A DNA stretch of 64,000 nt from Richelia intracellularis HH01 (GCF_000350105.1 NZ_CAIY01000027.1:310001-374000), one strand, 5' to 3'. Counted from the stretch's first letter, positions 42,548-52,857 are shown. Notes: generated by a model not told the origin, from the sequence alone. A program made the numbers and translations.

Positions 42548-44056
42548 ATGTTTAAGTCCTGCATAAAACTTTTGACAACAAAAATATTATTCTGGCAACA
42601 CTTGTTTGTAATATTATTTGCTGCTGTATTGTTATTTTCCAAGAATGGTAATCAGCAAGTCAAGACAATATTAAATAAATATTGTCATGTAGTCCCAGAA
42701 GAGGTAAGAACCAAACGGAATTTGCGAATTGCTACATTCAAAGGTGATTTGCATGCTCAAAAACGCTATCTTCGATTAGTACAACAACATTCCCAAGCAG
42801 TAAAAGAATGTCGTGATCATACTTGGCCTCAAGTGCAAGCAATTTGGCTACGTTTATATCCTTGTGATACCCAACTAGGTATGATCGATAAAATTATGGA
42901 TCGAATTATAAATAAAGGATATAATCAAGTCTACATAGAATCATTTTATAATGGTCGTGTTCTTTTACCTTCTACCAAAAATACTACTGCCTGGCCTTCG
43001 ATAGTTTTGGGGAAAGATATAGAAAAAGTTGATTTGCTCTCTGTAGCCATTCAAAAAGGTAAAAAGAGAGGACTCAAGGTATATGCCTGGATGTTTAGCA
43101 CCAATTTTGGTTATAGTTATACCCAAAAGAAAGATAGACAAGGGGTAATTGCTCGCAATGGCAAGGGTCAAACCAGCCTCTATATGTTTGACAATGGTTC
43201 CCAGGTGTTTGTAGATCCGTATAACCAGCAAGCAAGAACAGATTACTATAATTTAGTACAACAAATCCTCCAATATAATCCTGACGGGATTTTGTTTGAC
43301 TACATACGCTATCCTCGTCAGACTGGATCTGATTCTGTTTCAACTAAAGTTACTGATTTATGGTTATATACTAAAGCTACACAAAGAGTATTATTTCAAA
43401 GGGCAAAGAATAATAAAGGGTTAGAACTAATCTACCGTTTTTTAAGAAAAGGATATGTCACCTTGGCAGATATAGCTTATGTTAATAAGCTTTATTTCAG
43501 AGAAGGAGAACCAATGTGGCAAGGTAGAGTTGTTGCTCAAGGAAAAAGAGTTATCCAGTTGCCACAGAATCAACAGCCACAATTACAATGGGAGTTATGG
43601 CAATTATCAGTTGCTCACGCTATGCAGGGTATTATAGATTTTCTTTCTTCTGCTGCTTATCCTGCACAACAAAAAGGGATTATGACTGGAGTAGTTTTCT
43701 TCCCTGACGGCAATAAGAGAATAGGTAGAGGATATGATTCCCGTTTGCAACCCTGGGATAGGTTTCCCAGTAATATGGAATGGCATCCCATGGCCTATGC
43801 TAATTGTGGAAGCAACAATTGTATAATTTCAGAGGTACAAAGGGTTTTAAGTATAGCAAAATCAGATACGAAGATAGTTCCTGCCTTAGTTGGTAATTGG
43901 GGCACTTCTATAAAGAATCGCCCACCTCTAGAATTACAGATGCAAGCTTTACGAAAATTCTCCACCCAACTCTCTGGAGTAAGTCACTTTGCCTATTCCT
44001 GGCAATATCCAGATCATGATAGTGAGCGTAAGTTTTGTAGGAAAAGAAACACTTAA
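42548..44056 (+). CDS. GHL10/DUF187-type glycoside hydrolase-like protein
   Basis: About 502 residues from ATG 42548 (MFKSCIKLLTTK); an earlier ATG at 42476 would add 24 residues of noise-like text. One N-terminal helix (LFVILFAAVLLFS) serves as anchor or signal. The TIM-barrel text includes MDRIINKGYNQVYIESFYNG, LLSVAIQKGKKRGLKVYAWM, FVDPYNQQARTDY and the likely catalytic-region FDYIRYPRQ. A long insertion follows and the end is SHFAYSWQYPDHDSERKFC. These family-10-like hydrolases act outside the cytoplasm, probably on cell wall or polysaccharide. The substrate is unknown. A CCTGTCGAG/CTCGACAGG inverted repeat follows at 44168-44205. Confidence 0.85.
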   Translation: MFKSCIKLLTTKILFWQHLFVILFAAVLLFSKNGNQQVKTILNKYCHVVPEEVRTKRNLRIATFKGDLHAQKRYLRLVQQHSQAVKECRDHTWPQVQAIWLRLYPCDTQLGMIDKIMDRIINKGYNQVYIESFYNGRVLLPSTKNTTAWPSIVLGKDIEKVDLLSVAIQKGKKRGLKVYAWMFSTNFGYSYTQKKDRQGVIARNGKGQTSLYMFDNGSQVFVDPYNQQARTDYYNLVQQILQYNPDGILFDYIRYPRQTGSDSVSTKVTDLWLYTKATQRVLFQRAKNNKGLELIYRFLRKGYVTLADIAYVNKLYFREGEPMWQGRVVAQGKRVIQLPQNQQPQLQWELWQLSVAHAMQGIIDFLSSAAYPAQQKGIMTGVVFFPDGNKRIGRGYDSRLQPWDRFPSNMEWHPMAYANCGSNNCIISEVQRVLSIAKSDTKIVPALVGNWGTSIKNRPPLELQMQALRKFSTQLSGVSHFAYSWQYPDHDSERKFCRKRNT

Positions 44057-44458
44057 AGTTTTTTATACATGTATTTATGTTACTAATGACACATCTACAC
44101 ATATCTATTATTTAAGTAAGAGCTACTACCATTTTATCTTTTAATATCTATCAAGTTAAGCAACTATCCTGTCGAGTTTTTATCAGGTGATTGTCGCTCG
44201 ACAGGTAAAAATATTATCTTCCTTGTAAATTAGATCATAGGAGAATACCTGAAAAGTTATTAGGGGTTAGTAATTGTACTTGTTGCCTGGCCATAATATA
44301 AATCAAAGTGAAATTTGAGGAAATTTCTGGGCTTTTGAATAATGATTGATAATCTCTGATTAATTGCCAACATCACAAAAAACCAAATAAAAACACAAGA
44401 TACCCTCAAAAAATGGGTGATGTTTTCAGTGTTTTCTATATAACTTAATATTCTTAAT
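44057..44458. other. Gap between converging genes
   Basis: About 400 bases. The only structure is the 9-bp inverted repeat CCTGTCGAG (44168-44176) / CTCGACAGG (44197-44205) followed by TAAAAATATT, which may end the hydrolase transcript. Confidence 0.5.
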
Positions 44459-45238
44459 TTATTTACCCAAATAAGCCTCTAAAACTTGTGAGTTGGTTTG
44501 AATCTCCTCAGGAGACCCAATTGCCAGATTATGTCCTTCTGCAAATACCCACACCTGATCACATAAAGACATAATCACCTCCATATTATGTTCAATAATT
44601 AGAAAAGTCATACCATTTTTATTCCAAGCCACTATACAATCGCAAATTTCCCGAATTAAATTAGGGTTAACTCCTGCTGTTGGTTCATCCAATAAAATCA
44701 GCTGTGGATTTGCCATCAAGGCTCTGCCAATCTCTAGAAGTTTCCGTTGTCCCCCCGATAAACCCCCAGCATAATCATTTGCTTTGTGTGCTAAACCCAC
44801 AGATTCCAGAAGAAAAATAGCCTTTTCTTGTAATTTCTTTTCCTCCCTCAAAACTAAATGTGATTGGAATTGCACAGTCCAAAAATCTTCACCAGTTTGT
44901 TTCTGGGCTGCCAACAACATATTATCTAGTACTGATAATCTTGATAGAGCACGTGCCACCTGAAATGTCCTTACTAGTCCTCGTTGGGCGATTGTATAGC
45001 TTTTTAGCTGCTGGATAGGTTTCCCATCAAAGATAACTTGTCCTTTATCGGGGCGAATAAAATTGGATAGTAAATTGAACATGGTTGTTTTACCAGCACC
45101 ATTGGGACCTATTAAACCAGTAATACTGCCAGATTGTACTTTAATTTCTGCATTATTAACTGCTTTTATACAACCAAAACTTTTGCAAAGTCCACTAGCA
45201 GCTAGTAGGGGTATGGAAGACTGATTATTATTTATCAA
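44459..45238 (-). CDS. Amino-acid ABC transporter ATP-binding protein (LivG/NatA type)
   Basis: A 259-residue ATPase of the branched-chain or neutral amino-acid uptake family. Walker A is GPNGAGKTT, the Q-loop region is VRTFQVARALSRL, the signature is LSGGQRKLLEIGRA, Walker B is LILLDEPTAG, and the H-loop is IIEHNM. The LivG-type reading VNPNL follows Walker B. The start is a TTG that overlaps the permease stop by 11 bases, so translation is probably coupled. No ATG occurs near the N-terminus. In Anabaena the comparable Nat system has its genes scattered, which would explain the missing partners. Confidence 0.88.
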   Translation of the reverse strand: MINNNQSSIPLLAASGLCKSFGCIKAVNNAEIKVQSGSITGLIGPNGAGKTTMFNLLSNFIRPDKGQVIFDGKPIQQLKSYTIAQRGLVRTFQVARALSRLSVLDNMLLAAQKQTGEDFWTVQFQSHLVLREEKKLQEKAIFLLESVGLAHKANDYAGGLSGGQRKLLEIGRALMANPQLILLDEPTAGVNPNLIREICDCIVAWNKNGMTFLIIEHNMEVIMSLCDQVWVFAEGHNLAIGSPEEIQTNSQVLEAYLGK

Positions 45239-46367
45239 GTGTAAGTTCCTCCTTCTTCCCTAATATGCCTTGGGGTCGCCAAACCATCATTGTAATCAGT
45301 ACTAGACCAATAAACATGATACGGAATGCACCTAGTTGTTCTACACTCAATTGAGTAAAAATTCTGGGTAAAAATTCTCGTGTCAAAGTGTTGTAAGTAA
45401 AGAAAATTACTGTCCCTAATAAACTACCAATATTATTTCCTGAGCCACCTAGAATTACCATAATCCAACAGTCAAAGGTTAATTGTGGCTGGAAATTATC
45501 AGGATAAATTGCACTTAATTGCCATGCAAAAAAAGCACCTGCAACCCCAGCAATTGCTCCCCCCAACATCAGTGATTGTATCTTATACCAAAAAACATTT
45601 TTCCCTAAAGCTATGGCTACCTCTTCATCTTCTCGGATGGCTTTTAGAACTCTTCCCCAAGGTGATCGCAGAGCAATCTCTAATCGCCAAAACACAAAGG
45701 CTAGTACTAGCAAACAGAGTAATAACAGGCCAGCTTTTGGGGTGTAATTATACAGTGATATTACCCCAGATATATAAACGGCCAGGAGTAGTAAACCCAA
45801 AAAAATACTAATAATTAAACGTGACAAAAATTCCTGCTGATAAATGGAATGTTTACCTATAAATGTCTTAAGCTGCTTTTTAGCAGAGGAAACCCATGTA
45901 TAGAGGGCAAATATGGTAACTATTCCTAACAGAGTTAACAGCCCAATCATAAATATTCTTAAGAATATATTGGGCTGGATTATGACTAGGGGAATAGGGT
46001 AATTCTGAACTCCAAATACTCCAGATATCCAGTTATCTCCCACAGGTAACTCTTGGTTGTTAATAACTAGGCGAATGACTTCCCCTAAACCAATAGTAAC
46101 AATGGCTAAATAGTCTGTCCGCAAGCGTAAAGTTGACAAACCGATAATTAAACCTAGTAAAGCTGCGATACTTGCTCCTACAAGAATTGCTATTAACATG
46201 TGCACACCTTTAAGGCTTAGTAATACGGTTACGTAAGCACCTAAGGTCATAAATCCTACATGGCCGAAGTTAATTAATCCTGTAAAACCCCACTGTAAAT
46301 TCAGTCCCAAAGCAAGTAAGGAAAAAGTTGATGTTAAAATTGCCAGAAAAATTAGATAATCAACCAT
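45228..46367 (-). CDS. Amino-acid ABC transporter permease (LivM/NatC-D type)
   Basis: A 379-residue inner-membrane permease with about ten helices. Family text: NLQWGFTGLINFGHVGFMTL, LRLRTDYLAIVTIGLGEVIR, the coupling-helix region SPWGRVLKAIREDEEVAIAL, and VILGGSGNNIGSLLGTVIF. It is longer than the usual LivM, owing to an insert around 160-225 with an extra helix pair. It forms an operon with the ATPase (11-base overlap). The substrate-binding protein, second permease and second ATPase are not in the window. Confidence 0.88.
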   Translation of the reverse strand: MVDYLIFLAILTSTFSLLALGLNLQWGFTGLINFGHVGFMTLGAYVTVLLSLKGVHMLIAILVGASIAALLGLIIGLSTLRLRTDYLAIVTIGLGEVIRLVINNQELPVGDNWISGVFGVQNYPIPLVIIQPNIFLRIFMIGLLTLLGIVTIFALYTWVSSAKKQLKTFIGKHSIYQQEFLSRLIISIFLGLLLLAVYISGVISLYNYTPKAGLLLLCLLVLAFVFWRLEIALRSPWGRVLKAIREDEEVAIALGKNVFWYKIQSLMLGGAIAGVAGAFFAWQLSAIYPDNFQPQLTFDCWIMVILGGSGNNIGSLLGTVIFFTYNTLTREFLPRIFTQLSVEQLGAFRIMFIGLVLITMMVWRPQGILGKKEELTLDK

Positions 46368-46681
46368 ATCTTACGGAGTAATGAATGATAAGCCGTTATT
46401 ATATTAGTAAGTTAAAGTTTCCAGTTAGTTAAGTTAAAAGTTCTAATTGTCGTGGAAAAAAGAATTTTAAGGGGATACGTCATAATTATTTATTTCCGCT
46501 TGTAAATAACATAGCAATTACTATATTAAGACCTCAAAGCCCTCATTTTTTCCCTGTTCTATTTTTTCGCCTTTTTATAGAATTCTTCTATGGGAGAATA
46601 ACGCAATTGAATCTAAAATCCCAATTTTGCCTTAACTCAAAACGATCTGCTCAGCCACCAGTTCAGAATATAAACACAGTT
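46368..46681. other. Promoter region between divergent genes
   Basis: About 310 bases between the permease and the DUF192 gene. An in-frame TTG (46607) would extend DUF192, but the signal peptide argues against it. No structure is seen. Confidence 0.4.
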
Positions 46682-47194
46682 ATGATTCGCAAGTTTCCTT
46701 TTTTCTGGATCATCCTACTAGCTTTACTGGTGGTTAGCTGTTCTAATCAAACACAGGGTAAATTACCTATAACTTACATTGATTCTGGAAAATCAATTCC
46801 TAAAAAGATGGGTCAGAAATTGCCAGTTTCTGCAATTGCAAGCTTTCCCAGAGGTCAAAAAGTTCAACTGGAAGTTGCCATAACACCCAAGCAAAAATCT
46901 ATGGGATTGATGTACCGGCAAGCTTTACCTCATGATAGGGGAATGCTATTTCCATTCTCCCCCCCCCAACCAGTTAGTTTCTGGATGAAAAACGTTCCTG
47001 TTCCCTTAGATATAGTATTTATATATAAAGGTAGAATCAAAGCGATTGCTGCTTCTGTACCTCCATGTAAAAAGGAACGATGCCCTAGCAGTAGTTCCAA
47101 TACACCAATCAGTGATGTTATTGAAATCCGTGCTGGCAGAGCAGCTGAGCTAAGATTAGAGCCAGGAAATAAAGTAACAATTGATTACCTTTAG
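46682..47194 (+). CDS. DUF192-family lipoprotein
   Basis: About 170 residues from ATG 46682 (MIRKFPFFWIILLALLVVSC). The lipobox VVSC at residues 17-20 marks it as a lipoprotein. The DUF192 domain follows (about 60-165): VQLEVAITPKQKSMGLMYRQ, DRGMLFPFSPPQPVSFWMKN, PLDIVFI, and the end ELRLEPGNKVTIDYL. The domain is widespread and its function is unknown. An upstream in-frame TTG would add 25 residues and bury the signal peptide, so I reject it. Complete. Confidence 0.85.
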   Translation: MIRKFPFFWIILLALLVVSCSNQTQGKLPITYIDSGKSIPKKMGQKLPVSAIASFPRGQKVQLEVAITPKQKSMGLMYRQALPHDRGMLFPFSPPQPVSFWMKNVPVPLDIVFIYKGRIKAIAASVPPCKKERCPSSSSNTPISDVIEIRAGRAAELRLEPGNKVTIDYL

Positions 47195-47735
47195 TACGAT
47201 TTATTACTTAGATAGACTAGTTTGCATTCACAGCTGGAAACTCTTTCCCTTAAAAACTTCAGAGTTTTTTCTTCAGAGAAATTCAAATAAACCTTGGTAA
47301 AAAAATTGATTTTAGGTATAAGATAAGATACTGAGTTAGTTACTTGTAATTTGTTGTTACCTAAAACTGGTGAAAATCATCATATTTGGTAATGCAAGAA
47401 TCGATGCTTTTAGTGCACAGGTAAATATTAGCTGGTATAAAAAGCTTATACGGGTTATAGAGCCTTGGTTGCTTTCAGTATTACTAATTCACCATCCAAC
47501 AAGATATAGCTAGTATTAATAATAAGTAAAAAATATTATGGAAGTCAGGGAAAATCCGTTTAGTTTCCGTATGTTTTCTCTGAGGCATTATTTTCTGTCA
47601 TTTTCAGAGTGTAATTATTTTACACTTACTCAAGTAATTTAAGTTACAGTGACAGATTAAATACTGGCCATTTATAAACACATTTTTTGGATGTTATGCA
47701 TCATAATACACACTGCATAGGGAGGTGAGATACAA
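47195..47735. other. Gap between DUF192 and DUF2949 genes
   Basis: About 540 bases with no supported gene. The DUF2949 Shine-Dalgarno GGGAGGTGAG lies at its right end (about 47719-47728). Confidence 0.45.
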
Positions 47736-47927
47736 ATGCTACCATCAACATATTCTGGGTTAATTAATTTCCTTCAGGAAGATTTAGCTATTTCTACAGC
47801 TTATATTTCAGTAGCTCTCAGGCATTGCGAGCAAGATCCTGGCCCTTTGCCCATGATTTTGTGGCAGTATGGTTTAATTACCCTGGAACAGTTAGATAGG
47901 ATTTATGATTGGCAGGAAAGCACTTAG
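47736..47927 (+). CDS. DUF2949-family small protein
   Basis: A 63-residue protein: INFLQEDLAISTAYISVALR, then HCEQDPGPLPMILWQYGLIT and LEQLDRIYDWQEST. This matches the cyanobacterial DUF2949 family as I recall it: small, soluble, helical, function unknown. A strong Shine-Dalgarno (GGGAGGTGAG) is placed before ATG 47736. It stands alone in a gap-rich area. Confidence 0.85.
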   Translation: MLPSTYSGLINFLQEDLAISTAYISVALRHCEQDPGPLPMILWQYGLITLEQLDRIYDWQEST

Positions 47928-48480
47928 TTTCAGGTACTTTGTCAGGTTAGTAACTTGTGTTCTATTGTTGCTTTCCGGGGAAATATTAATTAATAAACTT
48001 GTTGAGGCAAAATTTATTATAAATTTTTCTTGTTAATTGCAATGCTAATACAGGGGATTGAGTAATAGTATCGGCTAGTTCCTCTGTGTTGTTTGGACAG
48101 TGAAATTTTAAAATTAAACACAATACATAACTGTTCAAGTCCTAATGGTTATTGGGCCAAATTTTACAATTAATATATCAGTACATAAATTATTAATATT
48201 ATAGCCCAAATTCAAGTCAGAATGTTCCTTGAGCTGAATATTGAAGTCCAGTTCTAAATAACGTAGGTGTAGCATCAAAGATAGATAGTAGCTTTAAGCA
48301 TGATTTATTTCAGGGGAAATATAATATTAACCATATGGACTAGTAAGGGAGGATAACCCCCCTACTATGAGGATAACCCCACAACTATTAGGATGTATAG
48401 CAAGCATTTTTGATGTAGTTTTGTGAGGAAAGAATAATTTCCTTCAAAAGAAGCACTAAATAATTTAGTTTAGGAGCTTA
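47928..48480. other. Gap with a short degenerate repeat
   Basis: About 550 bases. GAGGATAACCCC occurs at 48349-48360 and 48369-48380 (20-base period), with a weaker third copy around 48387-48400 (ACTATTAGGAT). No gene is supported. Confidence 0.5.
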
Positions 48481-49821
48481 TTAGCTTTCCATCCTTGATT
48501 GATGGGTAATGACCTTGGCTAATGCCAAAGACTCCTTGCCAGTAATTAACCTTGAACCACGTTTACGTGTGAGATAGCTCCAAGTCCACTGGAGCATGAT
48601 CAATATTTTGCTATCAAACTCAATTAAGAAGTAGATGTGAATAAACAACCAAAACAACCATGCAGGAAAGCCTGTCAGCTTAACTGGACCTAAATCGACA
48701 ACAGCTGCATTCTGTCCAATCATAGCTAAGTTACCATAATCATTATATTTGAATTTCCCTATTGTGTTGTGTCCTTGCAAACGTTTTTTAACTAACTTGG
48801 CAACATATTCGCCTTCCTGTGTGGCGACTGGTGCTACACCAGGGAGAGGCTTGCCATTATGGTGAGAGAAATTACTTAGATCTCCAACAACGAAAATGTT
48901 TTTATGTCCCTTAATACTCAAATCTGGTTCAACAATTACTCGTCCCACACGATCACATTCTGCATCTGTGCGCTTAGCAAGAATTTTGCCCATGGGTGAT
49001 GCTTGAATCCCTGCTGCCCATAATATGGTTTTCGAGGAAACCTGTTGAACTTTATCATCTTGTTTAAAAGTAACAATCTCGTTGTCAATATTTGTCACCC
49101 TAGTTTTCGTATGTACTTCTACACCTAGTGCTTGGAGAGCATCTGCTGCTGCTTGAGATAACTCTGGTGAAACAAATGGGAGAACACGCTCACCCCCTTG
49201 TAATAATAAAATTTGCGTTTCTGAAGTGTCTATGTTGCGGAAGTCTTCTTCTAGGGTTTTATATGCTAACTCTGCAATTGCCCCGGATAGCTCCACACCT
49301 GTAGGGCCACCACCAATAACCAGGAAAGTTAATAAAGCTTTACGTTTCTCTGGATCAGTTTCCCTTTCTGCTGTTTCAAAAGCACTAAATATACGCCGAC
49401 GAATTTCGATCGCATCTTCCACAGTTTTCAGGCCAGGGGCCTCTTTCTGCCAATGATCATTACCAAAGTAAGAATGCCTTGCACCTGTAGCCACAACTAA
49501 TGTGTCATAAGAAACAAGTTTGTCCCCCATTATTACATTTTGTGCTTCTGGATCGATATCATTGACTTCTCCTAGCAATACTTTTGTATTCTTGCTTTTG
49601 CTGAGTACTGCTCGTAAGGGTGAGGAAATATCCCCAGGTGATAAGCTGCCAGTAGCAACTTGATATAAAAGTGGCTGAAATAAATGAAAATTACGTTTAT
49701 CAATTAGGGTAACATTTACATTCTTGACATTTTTTAGTGCCTTTGCTGTATACAGTCCACCAAAGCCACCACCAACAATTACAACCTCATGTGGTTGATG
49801 ATTCTCAAGTGAAGCTCCCAT
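48481..49821 (-). CDS. Type II NADH dehydrogenase (NDH-2)
   Basis: A 446-residue flavoprotein that oxidises NAD(P)H and reduces quinone without pumping protons. It has two dinucleotide-binding motifs: VVIVGGGFGGLYTAKALK (about 14-31, FAD) and LVIGGGPTGVELSGAIAELA (about 167-186, NADH). LYQVATGSLSPGDISSPLRA, LVVATGARHSYFG and IFVVGDLSNF are typical of the family. A hydrophobic C-terminal stretch (LTGFPAWLFWLFIHIYFLI) gives membrane contact. It corresponds to one of the cyanobacterial ndb genes; which paralogue cannot be settled here. Confidence 0.93.
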   Translation of the reverse strand: MGASLENHQPHEVVIVGGGFGGLYTAKALKNVKNVNVTLIDKRNFHLFQPLLYQVATGSLSPGDISSPLRAVLSKSKNTKVLLGEVNDIDPEAQNVIMGDKLVSYDTLVVATGARHSYFGNDHWQKEAPGLKTVEDAIEIRRRIFSAFETAERETDPEKRKALLTFLVIGGGPTGVELSGAIAELAYKTLEEDFRNIDTSETQILLLQGGERVLPFVSPELSQAAADALQALGVEVHTKTRVTNIDNEIVTFKQDDKVQQVSSKTILWAAGIQASPMGKILAKRTDAECDRVGRVIVEPDLSIKGHKNIFVVGDLSNFSHHNGKPLPGVAPVATQEGEYVAKLVKKRLQGHNTIGKFKYNDYGNLAMIGQNAAVVDLGPVKLTGFPAWLFWLFIHIYFLIEFDSKILIMLQWTWSYLTRKRGSRLITGKESLALAKVITHQSRMES

Positions 49822-50079
49822 AAGCAGTACTTTCCTTTACCAAGGATTATGTAACTCTTCTCCATCCTTATGTAACAGAATATTTAGATTTGTTGCAGTT
49901 ATTTCTGGACAATTATATAAAAATCGGAAGTCCTTAGGATAACTATTTTGATTGAGATAAAGAGCAATTTCTAACCTATGTACAAATACTGACCTAAAAT
50001 CTTATATAGTAGGATTTTTTTCGTATGCAAGTGTTTACTCTGTTTTAACTTGGAGCTTAGTAAGGATGTTTCACTGTTA

Positions 50080-50538
50080 CTACTTATAGTCTGACTGTAT
50101 TGCCTCGGCAATAATTTTAATTCGTTGCAACTGTACTTGCATATCTGTTCGAGTTAAACCCCGAGCAAAAGCATTGAAGCCCCAAAAGACGAAGGGATTA
50201 GGGATTTGAAATTCAAACCGATTTAACAAAAGAGTGCCATTTATAATGGTTTGGTATTCCCAGTGATCACGCCCAGTAAAAAAACCACTAAACTCCCAAA
50301 CTAATAGACCTGCTTCTCTTACTACAACAGTACTTAGTAAAGTAGGCATAATAATTGGTATTTTAATTATAAAGTTAGCTTGATTACCTAAATCCATACT
50401 CCATTTGTCTAGGGGTTCACAACACAGAACTGGATTCAGCCATTGGTGGATCAAAGTTATGTCAGTAATACAATTTTCTACCACTTCTAGGTCAGCTTGG
50501 ATTTCAATTGATTGGGTAAATACTTCTGAGTTAGGCAT
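50080..50538 (-). CDS. SRPBCC / polyketide-cyclase-like protein
   Basis: A 152-residue protein with the START-like fold pattern: FTQSIEIQADLEVVENCITD, ITLIHQWLNPVL, VREAGLLVWEFSGFFTGRDH, and an amphipathic C-terminal helix from about 125. Such proteins bind hydrophobic ligands; nothing in the sequence names the ligand. Similar small SRPBCC proteins occur widely in cyanobacteria. It stands alone. Confidence 0.78.
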   Translation of the reverse strand: MPNSEVFTQSIEIQADLEVVENCITDITLIHQWLNPVLCCEPLDKWSMDLGNQANFIIKIPIIMPTLLSTVVVREAGLLVWEFSGFFTGRDHWEYQTIINGTLLLNRFEFQIPNPFVFWGFNAFARGLTRTDMQVQLQRIKIIAEAIQSDYK

Positions 50539-51137
50539 ATAATTGTGGTAATAACAATTTTTTTATAGTTATTAGAATATTCTCATACACAATAATGAAA
50601 TATTACAGATGAATAGCTACCCTGAGCTTTAAATCCCCAATTTAAACAACCACTACACTATATAAAAAAGCTGACCTAAAATGCTAAGCAAATACAATTT
50701 TATTGGCAATATCCATCTGAATTAATACATAAATTATAAATGAACCCAGCAGTCTATAAATTTAGAGTTTTGTATATTCTTGAAGTGCTTGTGCTGTAAT
50801 CAGAATTACAAAGTTTTCCGGTCGCATTTGCTCATATAGTAGGAGGGTCTAGCAATATCTGCCACTAGCTTATTTATTGATAGATATGCTCCTAAATATA
50901 ATAATGGGTTAAGTCTTAATGTTAGGACAGGCAGCAATAAGTAATATTATTGTCATAGTTTTTCTATAGTATTATGGCAAATTAATATTGGGACAATATT
51001 AATTTGCCTTTAGTTATTCGTTATCTCCTAATTTCTATGGCAATTTCTTTCGCATTTAGTCTTAATGATTAATATATTGCAGGTAGACAAATTAAAAAAC
51101 CTTTAGATACACTAAAAAATAAAGGATGAAACAAGAA
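50539..51137. other. Gap with a long hairpin
   Basis: About 600 bases between two leftward genes. A perfect 15-bp hairpin lies at 50976-51008. No ORF is supported. Confidence 0.5.
50976..51008. repeat. Perfect 15-bp hairpin after the GTPase gene
   Basis: GGCAAATTAATATTG (50976-50990) and CAATATTAATTTGCC (50994-51008) with a 3-base GGA loop, 130 bases past the GTPase stop on the minus strand. Confidence 0.8.
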
Positions 51138-52589
51138 TTAATTGATTTTTATCTTATGTCTTAATTCGCCCTTAATGCGGTTAATAATTGACTTTTCATC
51201 AATATTAGCCAAAATCTTATCAATTACTGCCTTGGGTCCATCTGGTCCCCAATTTGCTCCATTCTCCAAATAAACTTTACTCACTTGCCCAATCCCATAA
51301 GAAGAAATGCCAGCCACTGCAGCTTGAGTTAAGGCCACTGATAGATAAGGGGCTAAAGATACACCTCCAGTAGCTGTTGCAGATATACCCAGTAAAGTTT
51401 TTAAAGAACTCAATCCCAAGTTTGATAGTAGTTCACTAGCGCTAATTCCACCCATACCCAGGGCAATTTTCTGTAGTAACTTTATAGCTCCTGTTTCAGT
51501 CATCTCTATTCCATAAAGTTTTGATAGCCCAATAATCATAACTACATCAATAACCAATCCACTGATAATATCAACAACTGTGATTGGATTAAGAGCAATT
51601 GCTACTGATTTAGTTATCGTTGTCTTCCAAATTAATTTATTGGCTGCTATATCCCGATTTACCAGTTTGCGCTTTACTATTTGCTCGTTGAGGTTATCAG
51701 CATAAAGCATAGTATTAAGAGCTACTAAATCTTTTCCTTCCCGTTCTAGAATTTGTAGTATTTTTAATTTTAACTCTTCTATTTGAGCCTTCCCAGAAGA
51801 CAAACGTATTGTCCTAGTACCATCAGGATGGTGTACTAAGGTTTTCACCATGGGGGAAGCAGCAGCCATAACAATTTCATCAGGGGAGAGCAATTCCTGT
51901 ACCCGACTATCACGGATTGAATTATAAATCGCTACACGATCAGCTGCTGGATACTGATCTACTTTGTTAAATACTAATAATATTGGTTTACCTACCATTT
52001 GCAATTGAGAAAGAGCCTTATACTCGAATTTATTAATATCCCCAGCAATGATAAACAGAATTAAATCTGCCCGATGTGCTACCTCATAAGCCAAAGTATC
52101 CATTGTGTTGCCATTTACTTCGTCTAAGCCAGGAGTATCAATCAGCTCCAACCGGGCTTTACCTTGGCCAGATAGTGCAACTTGTAATGTTCCTATATCT
52201 GACTCACTAATATGCCAATCTACCCTTTGCTTAATACGGGTGATACCATGTAAAGCTCCTGTTTCAAATACTTCTTTTCCTACCAAAGCATTCAGTAAAG
52301 AAGACTTCCCCCTACCTACCATACCAAAGGCTGCTATTTGTAAAACCATGTTGTCCAATTTACCCAACATAGTGTCTAGATCAGCAATTTCTGATTCTAG
52401 TCCCTCTTTCTCCTTCAGTGTTAAATCCAACTTATTAGCTAAGTTTTGGAGTGCGGTCTGTGCACTTTGGTAGTTGAGTTGTGTTTGTATTTCATCAAAA
52501 CTAGAGATTGCATTCTCTAACTCTTCTTGCCATTCTAGTTGATGATTATCTTTAATATAAGAACTGTAGTAGTTGGTATTATTGGACAT
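51138..52589 (-). CDS. Era/dynamin-like GTPase with DUF697 membrane domain
   Basis: A 483-residue protein. An N-terminal coiled-coil region (about 15-85) precedes a GTPase domain: G1 GMVGRGKSS, a G2 threonine in GITRIKQ, G3 DTPG, G4 NKVD and G5-like AAAS. The C-terminal part has hydrophobic helices (AIALNPITVVDIISGLVIDV, VMIIGLSKLYGIEMTE, GMGGISASELLSN), the DUF697 pattern. It is probably membrane-associated. Its cellular role is unknown; this type is common in filamentous cyanobacteria. ATG is at 52589. Confidence 0.86.
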   Translation of the reverse strand: MSNNTNYYSSYIKDNHQLEWQEELENAISSFDEIQTQLNYQSAQTALQNLANKLDLTLKEKEGLESEIADLDTMLGKLDNMVLQIAAFGMVGRGKSSLLNALVGKEVFETGALHGITRIKQRVDWHISESDIGTLQVALSGQGKARLELIDTPGLDEVNGNTMDTLAYEVAHRADLILFIIAGDINKFEYKALSQLQMVGKPILLVFNKVDQYPAADRVAIYNSIRDSRVQELLSPDEIVMAAASPMVKTLVHHPDGTRTIRLSSGKAQIEELKLKILQILEREGKDLVALNTMLYADNLNEQIVKRKLVNRDIAANKLIWKTTITKSVAIALNPITVVDIISGLVIDVVMIIGLSKLYGIEMTETGAIKLLQKIALGMGGISASELLSNLGLSSLKTLLGISATATGGVSLAPYLSVALTQAAVAGISSYGIGQVSKVYLENGANWGPDGPKAVIDKILANIDEKSIINRIKGELRHKIKIN

Positions 52590-52857
52590 TAGATTTTAGA
52601 CCATGTAGTTACCGCAGCGTGTAGATCAACAATGTAATATTCCATGTTCCTGAACTTCCATAATAGAAAAATTACCCGTAAAATGTCATCCTTGTCACCC
52701 AATCTGGTATTTTGAAAAAAAGAAACTCACAGACATCTTCTGGTTAGCTGTTGGAAAAATCTCACATGTACTTTAAGTAACAGTGAAAGTTATCCAATAT
52801 TAATAACCAGTCAAAAATAGACAAATACATTTATTTAGGATATTGACTAAATTACCC

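Noticed and set aside
51138-52589. Dynamin-like GTPase as a defence or immunity gene
   Set aside because: It lies among housekeeping genes with no partner; its DUF697 architecture is common and not defence-specific.
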